Part shown: in pieces, positions 8,883-18,169 of the stretch
How positions within the stretch are numbered: the stretch's first letter is position 1
Layout of the letters: each line of letters starts with the position of its first letter
Source of the DNA: CBDEGR01 sp965237895
GTDB taxonomy: Bacteria; Acidobacteriota; Terriglobia; UBA7540; JAPUME01
NCBI GenBank assembly: GCA_965237895.1
Contig: CBDEGR010000002.1
Coordinates: forward strand, 682,001-746,000
Direction of reading: 5' to 3'
Length of the DNA stretch: 64,000 nucleotides
Notes under the pieces: generated by a model
Databases searched by the model: none
Told to the model about the DNA's origin: nothing
Seen by the model: only the letters and a program-made list of their open reading frames with translations
Program-made: the position numbers and the translations under genes

Positions 8883-9452
8883 ATGTCGAAGTACCCGAGT
8901 CGCCTGCTACAGCGCGCCCGAAAGATCAAATTACTGCTGATGGACGTGGACGGCGTCCTGACCGACGGGAAAATCTATTACCTGCCCGGCCCGAAAGGCA
9001 CCTTTGTCGAATCGAAGACTTTCCATGCGCGCGACGGCGCCGGCATCCGCCTGCTCCACTTGGCCGGAATAAAGACGGGGATTATCACCGGCCGCGAGTC
9101 GCAGGTGGTAAAGCACCGCGCCAAGGAGCTGGGGATGCACTACGTCTTCCAGGGTGCGGGCACCAAAGGGCATGCGCTGGAGAAAATTCTGAAAAAGTCC
9201 AAGCTCACCCCGGAGCAGATCTGCTTCGTAGGTGACGACATTGTCGACCTGCCGGTGATGCGGCACGTGGGTTTGGCCGTTGCCGTGGCCGACTGCCAGC
9301 CGAGCCTGCGGCGGAAGGTTCACTACGTCACCCGTGCCTCGGGCGGGGAGGGCGCGGTACGGGAAGTGGTGGAATTGATCCTCGAAGCGCAGGGCCGGTT
9401 GCAGGAGATTTCCGATAAAATCGCCTCGAACAGATCTTCACTCGTTGGATAA
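8883..9452 (+). CDS. kdsC: Kdo-8-phosphate phosphatase (HAD family)
   Basis: KdsC removes phosphate from Kdo-8-P to give free Kdo. The 189-residue protein has HAD motif I in LLMDVDGVLTDGKIYY, motif II near GIITGRESQVVKHRA, motif III Lys in GHALEKILKKSKL and motif IV in CFVGDDIVDLPVM. It lacks a cap domain, as KdsC/YrbI enzymes do. ATG 8883 was chosen; TTG 8871 is an in-frame alternative that sits too close to its GGAG. It completes the pair with kdsA upstream. Confidence 0.92.
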   Translation: MSKYPSRLLQRARKIKLLLMDVDGVLTDGKIYYLPGPKGTFVESKTFHARDGAGIRLLHLAGIKTGIITGRESQVVKHRAKELGMHYVFQGAGTKGHALEKILKKSKLTPEQICFVGDDIVDLPVMRHVGLAVAVADCQPSLRRKVHYVTRASGGEGAVREVVELILEAQGRLQEISDKIASNRSSLVG

Positions 9453-9498
9453 ATAGGCTGGTTGGGTAAATCGTCGGCGGGGGTAGGAGGGTAGAGCG

Positions 9499-10002
9499 AT
9501 GCAAATCGATTCTCTGGTGATGGGCTTTCAAGTGACGCAACGGACCCTGGAGGCGAATCTTTACGGGATTGGCCAGGAAGAGAGTTTAAGGCTTCCGCCC
9601 GGGGGTGGCAGCTCGGTGAACTGGATTGCCGGCCACGTGTTGAGCTCGCGCAGCTCTCTGTTGGAGCAACTTCCATCCGACGGAAAAAGTTTTCTGAGCG
9701 GCGAGGAAGCGGAATTATACCGTCGCGGAACGAAGGCGACCGGCGCCGAAGGAGCCTGCGTGCCGATGGAACGCCTGCTCGAAGGGATCCAAAAGACCGG
9801 AACCGCCTTGACTGAAAAATTGCAGAGCCTCAGCGAGCAGGACCTGGAAGCGGAGATCGACCCGAAAAAGATTCCCGCACAGCTTGAGAAACCCAACCTC
9901 GGCGCGTTCCTGACGTTTCGCCTGTTCCATGAGGCCTACCATGCGGGCCAGTTGGGCCTGGCGCGGAGGATGCTCGGCAAACCTTCCGGCATTGGAAGAT
10001 GA
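9499..10002 (+). CDS. DinB/YfiT-fold putative metalloenzyme
   Basis: This 167-residue helical protein resembles the DinB superfamily, four-helix bundles that hold a metal through three histidines. Candidate ligands are His in NWIAGHVL (about residue 41) and the two in FHEAYHAGQLG near the C-terminus. Members include bacillithiol or mycothiol S-transferases and proteins of unknown role. Nothing nearby suggests a particular thiol cofactor. ATG 9499 follows GGAGGGTAG. The gene ends 16 nt before the permease gene. Confidence 0.75.
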   Translation: MQIDSLVMGFQVTQRTLEANLYGIGQEESLRLPPGGGSSVNWIAGHVLSSRSSLLEQLPSDGKSFLSGEEAELYRRGTKATGAEGACVPMERLLEGIQKTGTALTEKLQSLSEQDLEAEIDPKKIPAQLEKPNLGAFLTFRLFHEAYHAGQLGLARRMLGKPSGIGR

Positions 10003-10018
10003 AGATCGGATTCCGGTA

Positions 10019-11095
10019 ATGACGGACACTATCTACGGAAAATACTTTTTCATCGCTTGCCTGGCCGTTGCGGTCTATTTCGTCTACCGCATCCTGGATC
10101 CGTTCCTCTCGGCCGTGATCTGGGCGGCGATCTTGGCGACGGCGTCTTATCCGCTCTACCGGCAGCTGGTGCGGAAGATTCGGCGGCCTTGTCTGGGCAG
10201 CCTGATCACTTGTTTCCTGCTCACGGTGGTGATCGTCGTTCCGATTCTGCTGCTGACGATCCTGCTGGCCGACCAGTCGGTGGACGCGTATCACGCCATC
10301 GAAGAGAAAGTCCGTTCCGGGGAGGTGACGCGGTGGGAGAAATCCGTTCGCCAGAGCTCTCCCTATCTTTGGGTACGGAGACGTCTGCCGCGGTTGCGGA
10401 TTGACGAACCGGACGTGCAGGATGTGGTGCTTCGCGCCGCCAGCGGAGCGAGCAGCTTCCTCGTCGACCGCAGCAAGACCCTTTTTTCCGGCTTCGCCCA
10501 ATCCATCTTTAAGTTTTTCGTCATGCTCCTGAGCCTCTACTATTTCCTGGTAGACGGGCCCGGGATGGTGCACAAGTTGCGCGAACTGAGTCCGCTCCCG
10601 GTCGAGCATGAGGATAGGGTTTTGGGAAAATTCCGGGAGATGGTAGACGCGACGTTGCGCGGCAGTTTTCTGACGGCCCTGCTGCAAGGCGCGGCCGGCG
10701 GGTTGGTGTTTCTCTTCTTCGGACTGCCCTCGCCGCTGCTGTGGGGTTCGGTGATGGCGCTGGTTTCGCTGGTACCGTTGGTGGGGACGTCTCTGGTGTG
10801 GGGGCCGGTGGTGATCTTTTACGCGATGACCGGGGCTTGGTTCAAGGTGATTTTGTTGGCGTTGATCTGCGGCGGCATTGTCGGTTCCATCGATAATTTC
10901 GTGAAACCTTTCTTGATTAAGGGGCGGTCCGAACTTCACACGCTGTGGGTCTTTTTCGGCGTGCTGGGCGGAATCGGCGTCTTCGGGTTTCTGGGTATTG
11001 TGCTGGGGCCGCTGGTGGTGGCGCTGCTTCTGACCTTGATCGAAATCTATAAGATCGAGTTTCGGAACCTTTTGACCTCCAAGGCTACTCCTTAG
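10019..11095 (+). CDS. AI-2E family transporter
   Basis: A 358-residue polytopic inner-membrane protein with an N-terminal helix pair (YFFIACLAVAVYFVYRILDPFLSAV), a soluble middle region and a C-terminal block of closely spaced helices. It has the family's PLVGTSLVWGPVVI and DNFVKPFLIKGRSELHTLWVF segments. Despite the name, most members have not been shown to export AI-2; some move sodium/protons or other small molecules. ATG 10019 was chosen because the longer in-frame version overlaps the DinB-like gene. Confidence 0.88.
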   Translation: MTDTIYGKYFFIACLAVAVYFVYRILDPFLSAVIWAAILATASYPLYRQLVRKIRRPCLGSLITCFLLTVVIVVPILLLTILLADQSVDAYHAIEEKVRSGEVTRWEKSVRQSSPYLWVRRRLPRLRIDEPDVQDVVLRAASGASSFLVDRSKTLFSGFAQSIFKFFVMLLSLYYFLVDGPGMVHKLRELSPLPVEHEDRVLGKFREMVDATLRGSFLTALLQGAAGGLVFLFFGLPSPLLWGSVMALVSLVPLVGTSLVWGPVVIFYAMTGAWFKVILLALICGGIVGSIDNFVKPFLIKGRSELHTLWVFFGVLGGIGVFGFLGIVLGPLVVALLLTLIEIYKIEFRNLLTSKATP

Positions 11096-11240
11096 CGGTT
11101 GCCGGCTCCGGGCATCCGGCCGCGCCCCCCGAGGAAATACTTTATAATGAAGCGGGACGCCGGATGCGTCCCGGCCTACCGCAGGGTTTGTCTTGCCGAG
11201 CGTAAGGTTTTCCCAGCCGACAGGCGGGTTTCGGAGTGCC

Positions 11241-11326
11241 GGAGAGGTGCAGGAGCGGCTTAACTGGCGGCACTGGAAATGCCGTGTCCTCAAAAGGGAC
11301 CGTGGGTTCGAATCCCACCCTCTCCG
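11241..11326 (+). tRNA. tRNA-Ser (anticodon GGA)
   Basis: Acceptor stem GGAGAGG (11241-11247) pairs with CCTCTCC (11319-11325); the discriminator is G11326. The anticodon loop CTGGAAA between GGCA and TGCC gives GGA. A class II long variable arm follows, and the T arm is GTGGG-TTCGAAT-CCCAC. CCA is not encoded. Confidence 0.95.
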
Positions 11327-11500
11327 CTTCCCCAATGTGCCGCGTTTTGCTGACTGGCGGCGGCGTCCCTGAAGGGTACGATGCCAAAATTTCCGGAGGA
11401 TTGAATCATCCCACGCCGAAAGGCAGAACCGCTCCCGCATGTTCTCACCCACTGGTCCCGCGTATCTCGGCGTCTGCGCACCCCGCGCCCACTTTTTTTA

Positions 11501-12211
11501 ATGTTGGACTACGACGGCACGCTGGCCGAAATCGCCCCCACGCCGAAGGATGCGACGTTGCGGCCTGAGGTCCGTCGTCTGTTGCGGGAACTCGGTCGCA
11601 TGCCGCATCTCCACCTGGGTTTCGTCAGCGGCAGAGCATTGAAAGACCTGAAACAGCAAGTGTCCGTTCCCAGGGCCGCCTATGCGGGAAGTCATGGAAT
11701 GGAGTTTTACGCCGATGGGAAACAGTGGTCCCTCGTCAACCGAGCGCAGCGGGCTGTTGTGGCTGAGGTGCGGAAAAGGGTTGATGAGCTGCTGCGAGAT
11801 GAGCCGGGTTTGTATATCGAGAGCAAGCCTTACAGTGTCGCGCTACACTATCGGAGAGCTTCCCCCGAAGAGTCCGGACGGATTCGGCGGAAAGCCCTCG
11901 AAGCGAGTCGCGAATATTCCGGAAAAGTGGTTGTCCAAACCGGCAAAAAAATCCTAGAATTGCTGCCGGCCCTCGAGGCGACCAAAGGCACCGGGGTGCG
12001 GACGTTGCTGAAGCTCCGCCCCTTTCGGCGATGTTATCCTCTCTACCTGGGGGACGACGTTACGGATGAGACTGCCTTCCGGGCCCTGGGCCCCAAGTCG
12101 TTGACCATCGTCGTGGGACCTGCCGGAAAGCGCAGCGCGGCGCAGTTTCGTCTCTCCTCGCCCGGAGAGGTGGAGTTGTTTCTGCGCCGGTTGAAGGAGT
12201 TGCGGAGTTGA
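11501..12211 (+). CDS. otsB: Trehalose-6-phosphate phosphatase
   Basis: OtsB dephosphorylates trehalose 6-phosphate to trehalose. HAD motifs are clear: LDYDGTLAEI, FVSGRALKDL, GSHGMEFY, LELLPALEATKGTGV and YLGDDVTDETAF. ATG 11501 is the first standard start but cuts the family's N-terminus and has no ribosome site. In the same frame, 11405-11500 encodes EPLPHVLTHWSRVSRRL and PRPLFL, as expected of OtsB, behind GGAGG at about 11395-11399. There the only possible start is ATC 11405, just after an in-frame TGA at 11402. A base error near 11401, or a rare start, is likely. DUF5752 follows with a 4-nt overlap. Confidence 0.85.
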   Translation: MLDYDGTLAEIAPTPKDATLRPEVRRLLRELGRMPHLHLGFVSGRALKDLKQQVSVPRAAYAGSHGMEFYADGKQWSLVNRAQRAVVAEVRKRVDELLRDEPGLYIESKPYSVALHYRRASPEESGRIRRKALEASREYSGKVVVQTGKKILELLPALEATKGTGVRTLLKLRPFRRCYPLYLGDDVTDETAFRALGPKSLTIVVGPAGKRSAAQFRLSSPGEVELFLRRLKELRS

Positions 12212-12594
12212 TCAAGGGCAAACAGGCGTTCTACTTCCGGGCCGCAGATCAACTGGTCCGCATCCGCGGGGAGAGAGCGAACACGCTGGGGGAATTCCTC
12301 GAAGGCATCCGCCGCGTGTCCGACAGTTCCATCTTTATCCACACCTACCAGACGGTGGAGAAACATCATTTTCTGACAGAAGGTTTTTCGAATGATTTCG
12401 CCCATTGGGCGCTGGCCGCTTTGAACGAACACCGGCTGGCCGAACAGTTGGAGGCTTTGGACATTCGACAGTTCTCCACACTGAGCCAGATGCGGCAGGA
12501 AGTGATTCGGGCTGACGGTGACCGAAGGGCTCTGGAAGAAAAAGCCCGTGGTGGCCAGCGCCGTCGGCGGTATACCGATGCAGATTATTCATAA
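12208..12594 (+). CDS. DUF5752 family protein with altered C-terminus
   Basis: The first 100 or so residues fit the DUF5752 family: FYFRAADQLVRIRGERA, SIFIHTYQTVEKHH and NDFAHWALAALNEHRLAEQL. Relatives commonly sit between otsB and a trehalose-type glycosyltransferase; their biochemical role is unknown. TTG 12208 overlaps the otsB stop. After about residue 102 (SQMRQEVIRA) the protein runs into a different frame of glycosyltransferase-derived DNA, producing an Arg-rich tail of about 25 residues (GGQRRRRYTDADYS). The end is therefore probably the product of a deletion. Confidence 0.7.
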   Translation: MIKGKQAFYFRAADQLVRIRGERANTLGEFLEGIRRVSDSSIFIHTYQTVEKHHFLTEGFSNDFAHWALAALNEHRLAEQLEALDIRQFSTLSQMRQEVIRADGDRRALEEKARGGQRRRRYTDADYS

Positions 12595-12790
12595 GTTTAC
12601 CGGGATGCTCTCGCACTCGATCGAGGGTACGGCTTTCCAGATTCGCTTCCTGCTCTCGAATCCGGACGTGGCCCAACGGTTGGGGAAGCAGGGGCATGAG
12701 CATGTGAAGAATAACTTTTTGATTACGAATAACTTGCGGAATTACATCTCCCTTTTCCTGGCGCTTTCCCGCAAAGTTGAGCCGCTGTTT
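12518..12790 (+). pseudogene. C-terminal stub of a TreT-like GT4 glycosyltransferase
   Basis: This frame encodes about 85 residues typical of the end of GT4 trehalose synthases: TEGLWKKKPVVASAVGGIP, the nucleotide-sugar binding E-x-x-x-K/GG-x-P region, then LLSNPDVAQRLGKQGHEHV and NNFLITNNLRNYISLFLALS. The catalytic N-terminal 320 or so residues are gone. The stub is joined directly to the end of DUF5752. The frame stays open into the inositol-phosphate synthase gene, but that 600-residue fusion is not credible because ino1 has its own ribosome site. Confidence 0.75.
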
Positions 12791-12982
12791 CCCCGAAGGC
12801 ACCTAAGCTATAGTAAATCAATCTGTTATTGTGTCGTTCTCGTCCCAAGGGGGGATAGGTCCCCCAGGCGCGAGCCCCCCCTTCCTCACCCCCTTTCGTC
12901 AAAGGATCGTTGCAATTTTTCTTTCCCGAAGGCATTATGCATAAGCTCCGTTTCGAGAACCTATTCCAAGGAGAACTGTAAA

Positions 12983-14320
12983 TTGGCAAAGACTGTAAGG
13001 AAGACCTTTGTAAGTATTCAGCCCGCCAAGGGCCGCTTGGGCGTTCTAATCCCCGGCATGGGCGCCGTGGCCACCACCTTCATTACCGGCGTTGAGGCGG
13101 TACGCCGGGGGTTGGCGCCGCCGGTGGGTTCCCTTACGCAGATGGGAACGGTTCGGCTTGGGAAGCGTACCGAAAACCGCGTGCCGAAGGTTAAGGACTT
13201 TGTGCCGTTGGCGGGTCTGGACGAATTAGTCTTCGGCGGATGGGACGTCTTTCCCGACAGTTGCTACGATGCGGCTGTGAAGGCCGGAGTCTTGGACTCT
13301 GCCTTGCTGGAGGAGATGAAACCGTCCCTGAGCGCCATTCACCCGATGCCGGCCGTCTTTGAGCGCCGATTCGTGAAACGGCTCCAAGGGACCTACATGA
13401 AGCGGGCCAAAACGAAGATGCATTTGGCCGACCAGGTGATTGAGGATATCGAACGGTTCAAGGAGGCGCACGACCTCTCCCGCCTAGTTATGGTCTGGTG
13501 TGGCTCGACGGAAGTTTTCCTGAAGCCGCAGGCCGTGCACAACTCGATGACCTCGTTTGAAAAGGGGTTGAAGTCGAACTCGCCGCACATCACCCCCAGC
13601 ATGATCTACGCCTATGCGGCGCTGAAGCAGAAGGTGCCGTTTGCCAACGGCGCGCCGAACCTGACGCTGGAAATCCCCGCGCTTGTCCAGTTGGCGGTCA
13701 AGAACCGCGTTCCGATCTGCGGCAAAGACTTCAAGACCGGTCAGACGCTTTTAAAGACCATTTTGGCTCCGGGCCTGAAGTCACGCTTGCTGGGGTTGAG
13801 CGGTTGGTTTTCGACCAACATTCTGGGCAACCGAGACGGGGAAGTTCTGGACGATCCGGGGTCCTTCAAGACGAAGGAAGAGAGTAAGCTCTCCGCTCTG
13901 GAGTACATCCTTCAGCCGGACCTCTATCCCGAGCTCTATAAGAATTTCTACCACAAGGTCCGGATCAACTATTACCCGCCCCGGGGCGACAACAAGGAGG
14001 GTTGGGATAATATCGACATCTTCGGCTGGCTCGGCTACCCGATGCAGATCAAGGTGGATTTCCTCTGCCGGGATTCGATTCTCGCCGCCCCGCTGGTGCT
14101 CGACCTGGTCCTGTTCCTCGACCTGGCCCAACGCTGCCCCACCATGGCCGCCAAGGGCATTCAGGAATGGTTGAGCTTCTACTTCAAGAGCCCGCAATGC
14201 GCCCCGAACCTCTACCCGGAGCATGACATCTTCATTCAGTTGATGAAGCTTAAAAATACCCTGCGCTACCTGCGCGGGGAAGAGCTCATTACCCACCTAG
14301 GGCTGGAGTATTACGACTAA
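12983..14320 (+). CDS. ino1: Inositol-3-phosphate synthase
   Basis: This enzyme isomerises glucose 6-phosphate to inositol 3-phosphate using NAD, the entry to inositol lipids or solutes. The 445-residue protein shows the Rossmann start (GRLGVLIPGMGAVATTFITG), PLAGLDELVFGGWD, the NSPHITPSMIYAYAA region, GKDFKTGQT and STNILGNRDGEVL, followed by KVDFLCRDSILAAPLVLDL. Start TTG 12983 lies 8 nt after AAGGAGA. It follows a decayed trehalose locus; both pathways draw on glucose 6-phosphate and are associated with compatible solutes or cell-surface lipids, but a link is inference. Confidence 0.92.
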   Translation: MAKTVRKTFVSIQPAKGRLGVLIPGMGAVATTFITGVEAVRRGLAPPVGSLTQMGTVRLGKRTENRVPKVKDFVPLAGLDELVFGGWDVFPDSCYDAAVKAGVLDSALLEEMKPSLSAIHPMPAVFERRFVKRLQGTYMKRAKTKMHLADQVIEDIERFKEAHDLSRLVMVWCGSTEVFLKPQAVHNSMTSFEKGLKSNSPHITPSMIYAYAALKQKVPFANGAPNLTLEIPALVQLAVKNRVPICGKDFKTGQTLLKTILAPGLKSRLLGLSGWFSTNILGNRDGEVLDDPGSFKTKEESKLSALEYILQPDLYPELYKNFYHKVRINYYPPRGDNKEGWDNIDIFGWLGYPMQIKVDFLCRDSILAAPLVLDLVLFLDLAQRCPTMAAKGIQEWLSFYFKSPQCAPNLYPEHDIFIQLMKLKNTLRYLRGEELITHLGLEYYD

Positions 14321-14431
14321 AGCCTCTCTTTAGTAGGGCCGATACCCTCTAGCAGTAGATTTGCCGGACTCCGTTCTTCAAGCGGAGGGTTTCCAGCTCG
14401 GCTCCGGCCCGCCGAAGTAAGGAGGTTTGCC

Positions 14432-15359
14432 GTGCCCGTCAAAGATATCTCTCTATTTCAGGATATTGCCCCGCGTTTTGCGACTCACCACAACATAGCG
14501 GTTCGAGAGGACACGCTCTTTGCCAACAAGAAAGGGCAAGAGAAGAAGAGGGTCCGTAAGAGCGCCTTGAAAGCGCTGGAACAGCTTTCCGAACCCCTAA
14601 CCAAGGTGCTGGAGCCGGACGAAGTGGTGTTTTCCGTTGCCGAGCGCAGTCACCGGTGGACATTCTGGAGCAGTTGACGATGGGGTGGATGATTGCGCTG
14701 GTGACGGCGACCTAATTTGGTGGTGACCAACCGCCGCGTGATTCAGTTCTATATCGAACTCAGCGGTAAGTGGAAGGGAAGCTTCCGCGCAGTCCGATGG
14801 GGAGATGTGGTGAACGTGAAGGTGACGGGCTTGTTCCGGCCAAGCGTTCAATTCACCTACCGGGACGGCAAGAGAGAGAAATTTTGTGGATTCCGGGGCG
14901 CTGAGGCGAAAAAGATTCGGACGTTCGCTCCGATTCTCCTGCCGGCCGCCACGAGCGAATCATCTACCCAGGCGGAAGGGGTGGTTGCGCTCTGCCCGTC
15001 CTGTACGGCAGGCAGCCCTGACGCCCGGCATCTACCAGTGCGGCGGCTGCGGCCAAACCTTCAAGGACGAAAAGTCGATGGTGCAACGCTCCTGGCTGAT
15101 TCCCGGCGGAGGGTACTTCTACACGAAAAATTGGCTCCTGGGTGTGGGCAACTTTGTCGTAGAGGCGATCTTGATCTTTTTCGTTGTGGAGATGTTTTTG
15201 GTGGCGTCCGGTGTGGCGGTGGACCCCGATTTCAAGGGCGAGGATGGTCGCGGAGTGGGTATTTTTGCCGCGGTCTTTTTTGGGGTCATCTTAGTTGTAG
15301 GAAAATTCCTTTCGATTCATCATTGCCGCCGGTTCGTGAGGGAGTACATCCGGGAATAA
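14432..15359 (+). pseudogene. Frameshifted membrane protein with PH-like and zinc-ribbon parts
   Basis: Three frames read as one protein. Frame 1 holds residues up to VVFSVAERS. A shift then gives AQSPVDILEQLTMGWM, another gives NLVVTNRRVIQFYIELSGKW and SVQFTYRDGKREKF, and a third gives YQCGGCGQTFKDEKSMVQRS with two C-terminal membrane helices. The central part looks like a bacterial PH-like domain, followed by a Cys4 zinc ribbon and membrane anchor. I do not recognise a named family. Loss of function seems recent, since every segment still reads well. Confidence 0.6.
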
Positions 15360-15399
15360 TCCGGGATATTATCGGCACGGCGCTCCCGGCGAGGGGGAC

Positions 15400-15420
15400 G
15401 GAGGCCCGAAAAGGGCCTCC
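15400..15420 (+). terminator. Hairpin after the broken membrane protein
   Basis: A perfect 8-bp inverted repeat GGAGGCCC/GGGCCTCC surrounds a GAAAA loop. No clear T-run follows, so it could be a rho-independent terminator of weak type or only an RNA 3' end structure. Confidence 0.35.
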
Positions 15421-15457
15421 TGGACCGGCCCTAGGCAATTTTGCTTCCAAATTTCTC

Positions 15458-15486
15458 TTGCCAGGACCCATTTTTCTGCATAAACT
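15458..15486 (+). promoter_or_regulatory. Promoter of the tRNA-Thr gene
   Basis: TTGCCA (15458-15463) and TAAACT (15481-15486) are 17 bp apart. The predicted start near 15493 falls 9 nt before the tRNA. It may also serve the tRNA-tuf block downstream. Confidence 0.5.
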
Positions 15487-15501
15487 ACCGTGATGGCATG
15501 G

Positions 15502-15573
15502 GCTGGCGTAGCTCAGTGGAAGAGCATCTGATTTGTAATCAGAGGGTCGGGGGTTCAAATCCCTTCGCCAGCT
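15502..15573 (+). tRNA. tRNA-Thr (anticodon TGT)
   Basis: Acceptor GCTGGCG (15502-15508) pairs with CGCCAGC (15566-15572). Stem CTGAT/ATCAG encloses loop TTTGTAA, giving anticodon TGT. The T arm is GGGGG-TTCAAAT-CCC. CCA is not encoded. It is the first tRNA before the tuf-rpoBC block. Confidence 0.95.
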
Positions 15574-15808
15574 CTGAGTAGAGTTTCTCAGACTGGCAGG
15601 GAGATGGCCCGGGGCGGTAAGGTTTCTCCGACTTTAACAAAGAATTTCCGGAATTCATCGAGCCTGAGAACAAGTACGTTCCGCCGAACCTATAAATGTC
15701 ACCTGCAGATTTTTAATCCTGATTACGGACTGGACTTTGACGTTGGCTGCGGCCGGTATTGCGGGTGAATGAGCGACCCCGACGATTCCTCGAATGCAGA
15801 TATGCTCC

Positions 15809-15894
15809 GGACAGGTGGCCGAGTGGCTAAAGGCAGCAGACTGTAAATCTGCCGCTCCTTGCGAGCTACGGAGGTTCGAATCCTCCCCTGTCCA
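15809..15894 (+). tRNA. tRNA-Tyr (anticodon GTA)
   Basis: Acceptor GGACAGG (15809-15815) pairs with CCTGTCC (15887-15893), discriminator A15894. Loop CTGTAAA between GCAGA and TCTGC gives GTA. A long variable arm is present, as expected for bacterial tRNA-Tyr. Confidence 0.95.
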
Positions 15895-15964
15895 CCGGGG
15901 TCTGTCCCCCCGCTTCCCTTGCGGGCGTTCCGGAAAGGGAGGGTTGGCGAACGGGAGAGTGTTT

Positions 15965-16037
<73 letters not shown>

Positions 16038-16062
16038 GTCAGTCATCGTTGAGTTATTCCGG

Positions 16063-16137
16063 GCGGGCGTAACTCAGTGGTAGAGTCACGGCCTTCCAAG
16101 CCGTTGGTCGCCGGTTCGAATCCGGTCGCCCGCTCCA
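16063..16137 (+). tRNA. tRNA-Gly (anticodon TCC)
   Basis: Acceptor GCGGGCG (16063-16069) pairs with CGCCCGC (16127-16133), discriminator T16134, and CCA is encoded at 16135-16137. Loop CTTCCAA gives anticodon TCC. Confidence 0.95.
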
Positions 16138-16319
16138 GGGTTTAGGACCCAGAAGCGAGCCGGTAGCCGATTGTGGCCCACGATTCACGATGGCTGTTGT
16201 GCAACGGGTTCCCATAACAAAAACATCGAACGCGGCCTGAGGGCGCCGGAGGAATCCGATCAACGGTAGGCAGGAGAGTCGCCCGGGCCGAAAATTCAAT
16301 CGAGAGAGCAGGATGAGCG

Positions 16320-17510
<1,191 letters not shown>

Positions 17511-17557
17511 TAGAAGAGGCGGCCGCGGGGAACCAAGCCTGATACGGACCGGAGATG

Positions 17558-17707
17558 ATGCGGGATATCATTACGTTGCAGTGCGGGGAGTGCAAGGAAC
17601 GCAACTACTCCACCACACGGAATAAGAAAAAGCAGACGAAGCGGACGGAGCTGAAGAAATTCTGCCGCCGATGCAGAACCCATACGTTGCACAAGGAAAC
17701 GAAGTAA
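17558..17707 (+). CDS. rpmG: 50S ribosomal protein L33
   Basis: A 49-residue basic protein, MRDIITLQCGECKERNYST, with a Cys4 zinc ribbon (CGEC near the start, CRRC near the end) and a Lys-rich middle. This is the zinc-binding form of L33, a large-subunit protein. ATG 17558 gives the usual MRDI start; ATG 17555 immediately before it is too close to the GGAG. It lies between tuf and tRNA-Trp, its common position. Confidence 0.95.
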   Translation: MRDIITLQCGECKERNYSTTRNKKKQTKRTELKKFCRRCRTHTLHKETK

Positions 17708-17750
17708 CGCCAGGGCTGTTGGCGAAGGCCATGAGGAGAAGGGCGCTGCG

Positions 17751-17825
17751 AGGGGAGTAAGTTCAACGGTAGACTGCCGGTCTCCAAAACCGGACGTGGG
17801 GGTTCGAATCCCTCCTCCCCTGCCA
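17751..17825 (+). tRNA. tRNA-Trp (anticodon CCA)
   Basis: Acceptor AGGGGAG (17751-17757) pairs with CTCCCCT (17815-17821), discriminator G17822, with CCA encoded at 17823-17825. Loop CTCCAAA between CCGGT and ACCGG gives anticodon CCA. It lies between rpmG and secE as in many bacteria. Confidence 0.95.
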
Positions 17826-17873
17826 AAGGCTGGTTGCCGAAGGATGGAAGCGAGAGGAAAGAATTAGGAGTTG

Positions 17874-18134
17874 ATGGCAAACGGAGCCCAGGCGGAAGGC
17901 ATACGAGGTTTGGTCGGGTCGGCGAAGAGCCTGCCCCTGCGTGTGTCGGATTACATCGGCGAGATCCGCGGTGAATTGAGGCGGGTTTCCTGGCCTTCCC
18001 GGCAAGAGGTCTACGGGACGACGGTGGTGGTCATCATTACCGTGTTTGTCTTCGGTTTCTACTTTTTTCTGGTGGATAAGACGCTCTATTTTTCGGTGAA
18101 CCGGTTATTGGAATGGCTGCGGAACTTGGTTTGA
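17874..18134 (+). CDS. secE: Preprotein translocase subunit SecE
   Basis: SecE clamps SecY in the inner-membrane translocon. The 86-residue protein is the single-helix type: an amphipathic stretch GEIRGELRRVSWPSRQEVYG, then a membrane helix TTVVVIITVFVFGFYFFL. The RRVSWPSR motif is diagnostic. ATG 17874 follows TTAGGAG. nusG follows, as is normal. Confidence 0.95.
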   Translation: MANGAQAEGIRGLVGSAKSLPLRVSDYIGEIRGELRRVSWPSRQEVYGTTVVVIITVFVFGFYFFLVDKTLYFSVNRLLEWLRNLV

Positions 18135-18169
18135 GCCTCCCGGAAGCCGAGGGAGAGGGCGGCGCACGA

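Noticed and set aside
9830..11452. 540-codon minus-strand frame across the AI-2E gene and tRNA-Ser
   Set aside because: It crosses a clear tRNA and has no domain; the plus-strand genes explain the DNA.
12518..14320. 600-residue fusion of a glycosyltransferase end to inositol-phosphate synthase
   Set aside because: Two unrelated domains with a low-complexity linker, and TTG 12983 has its own good ribosome site.
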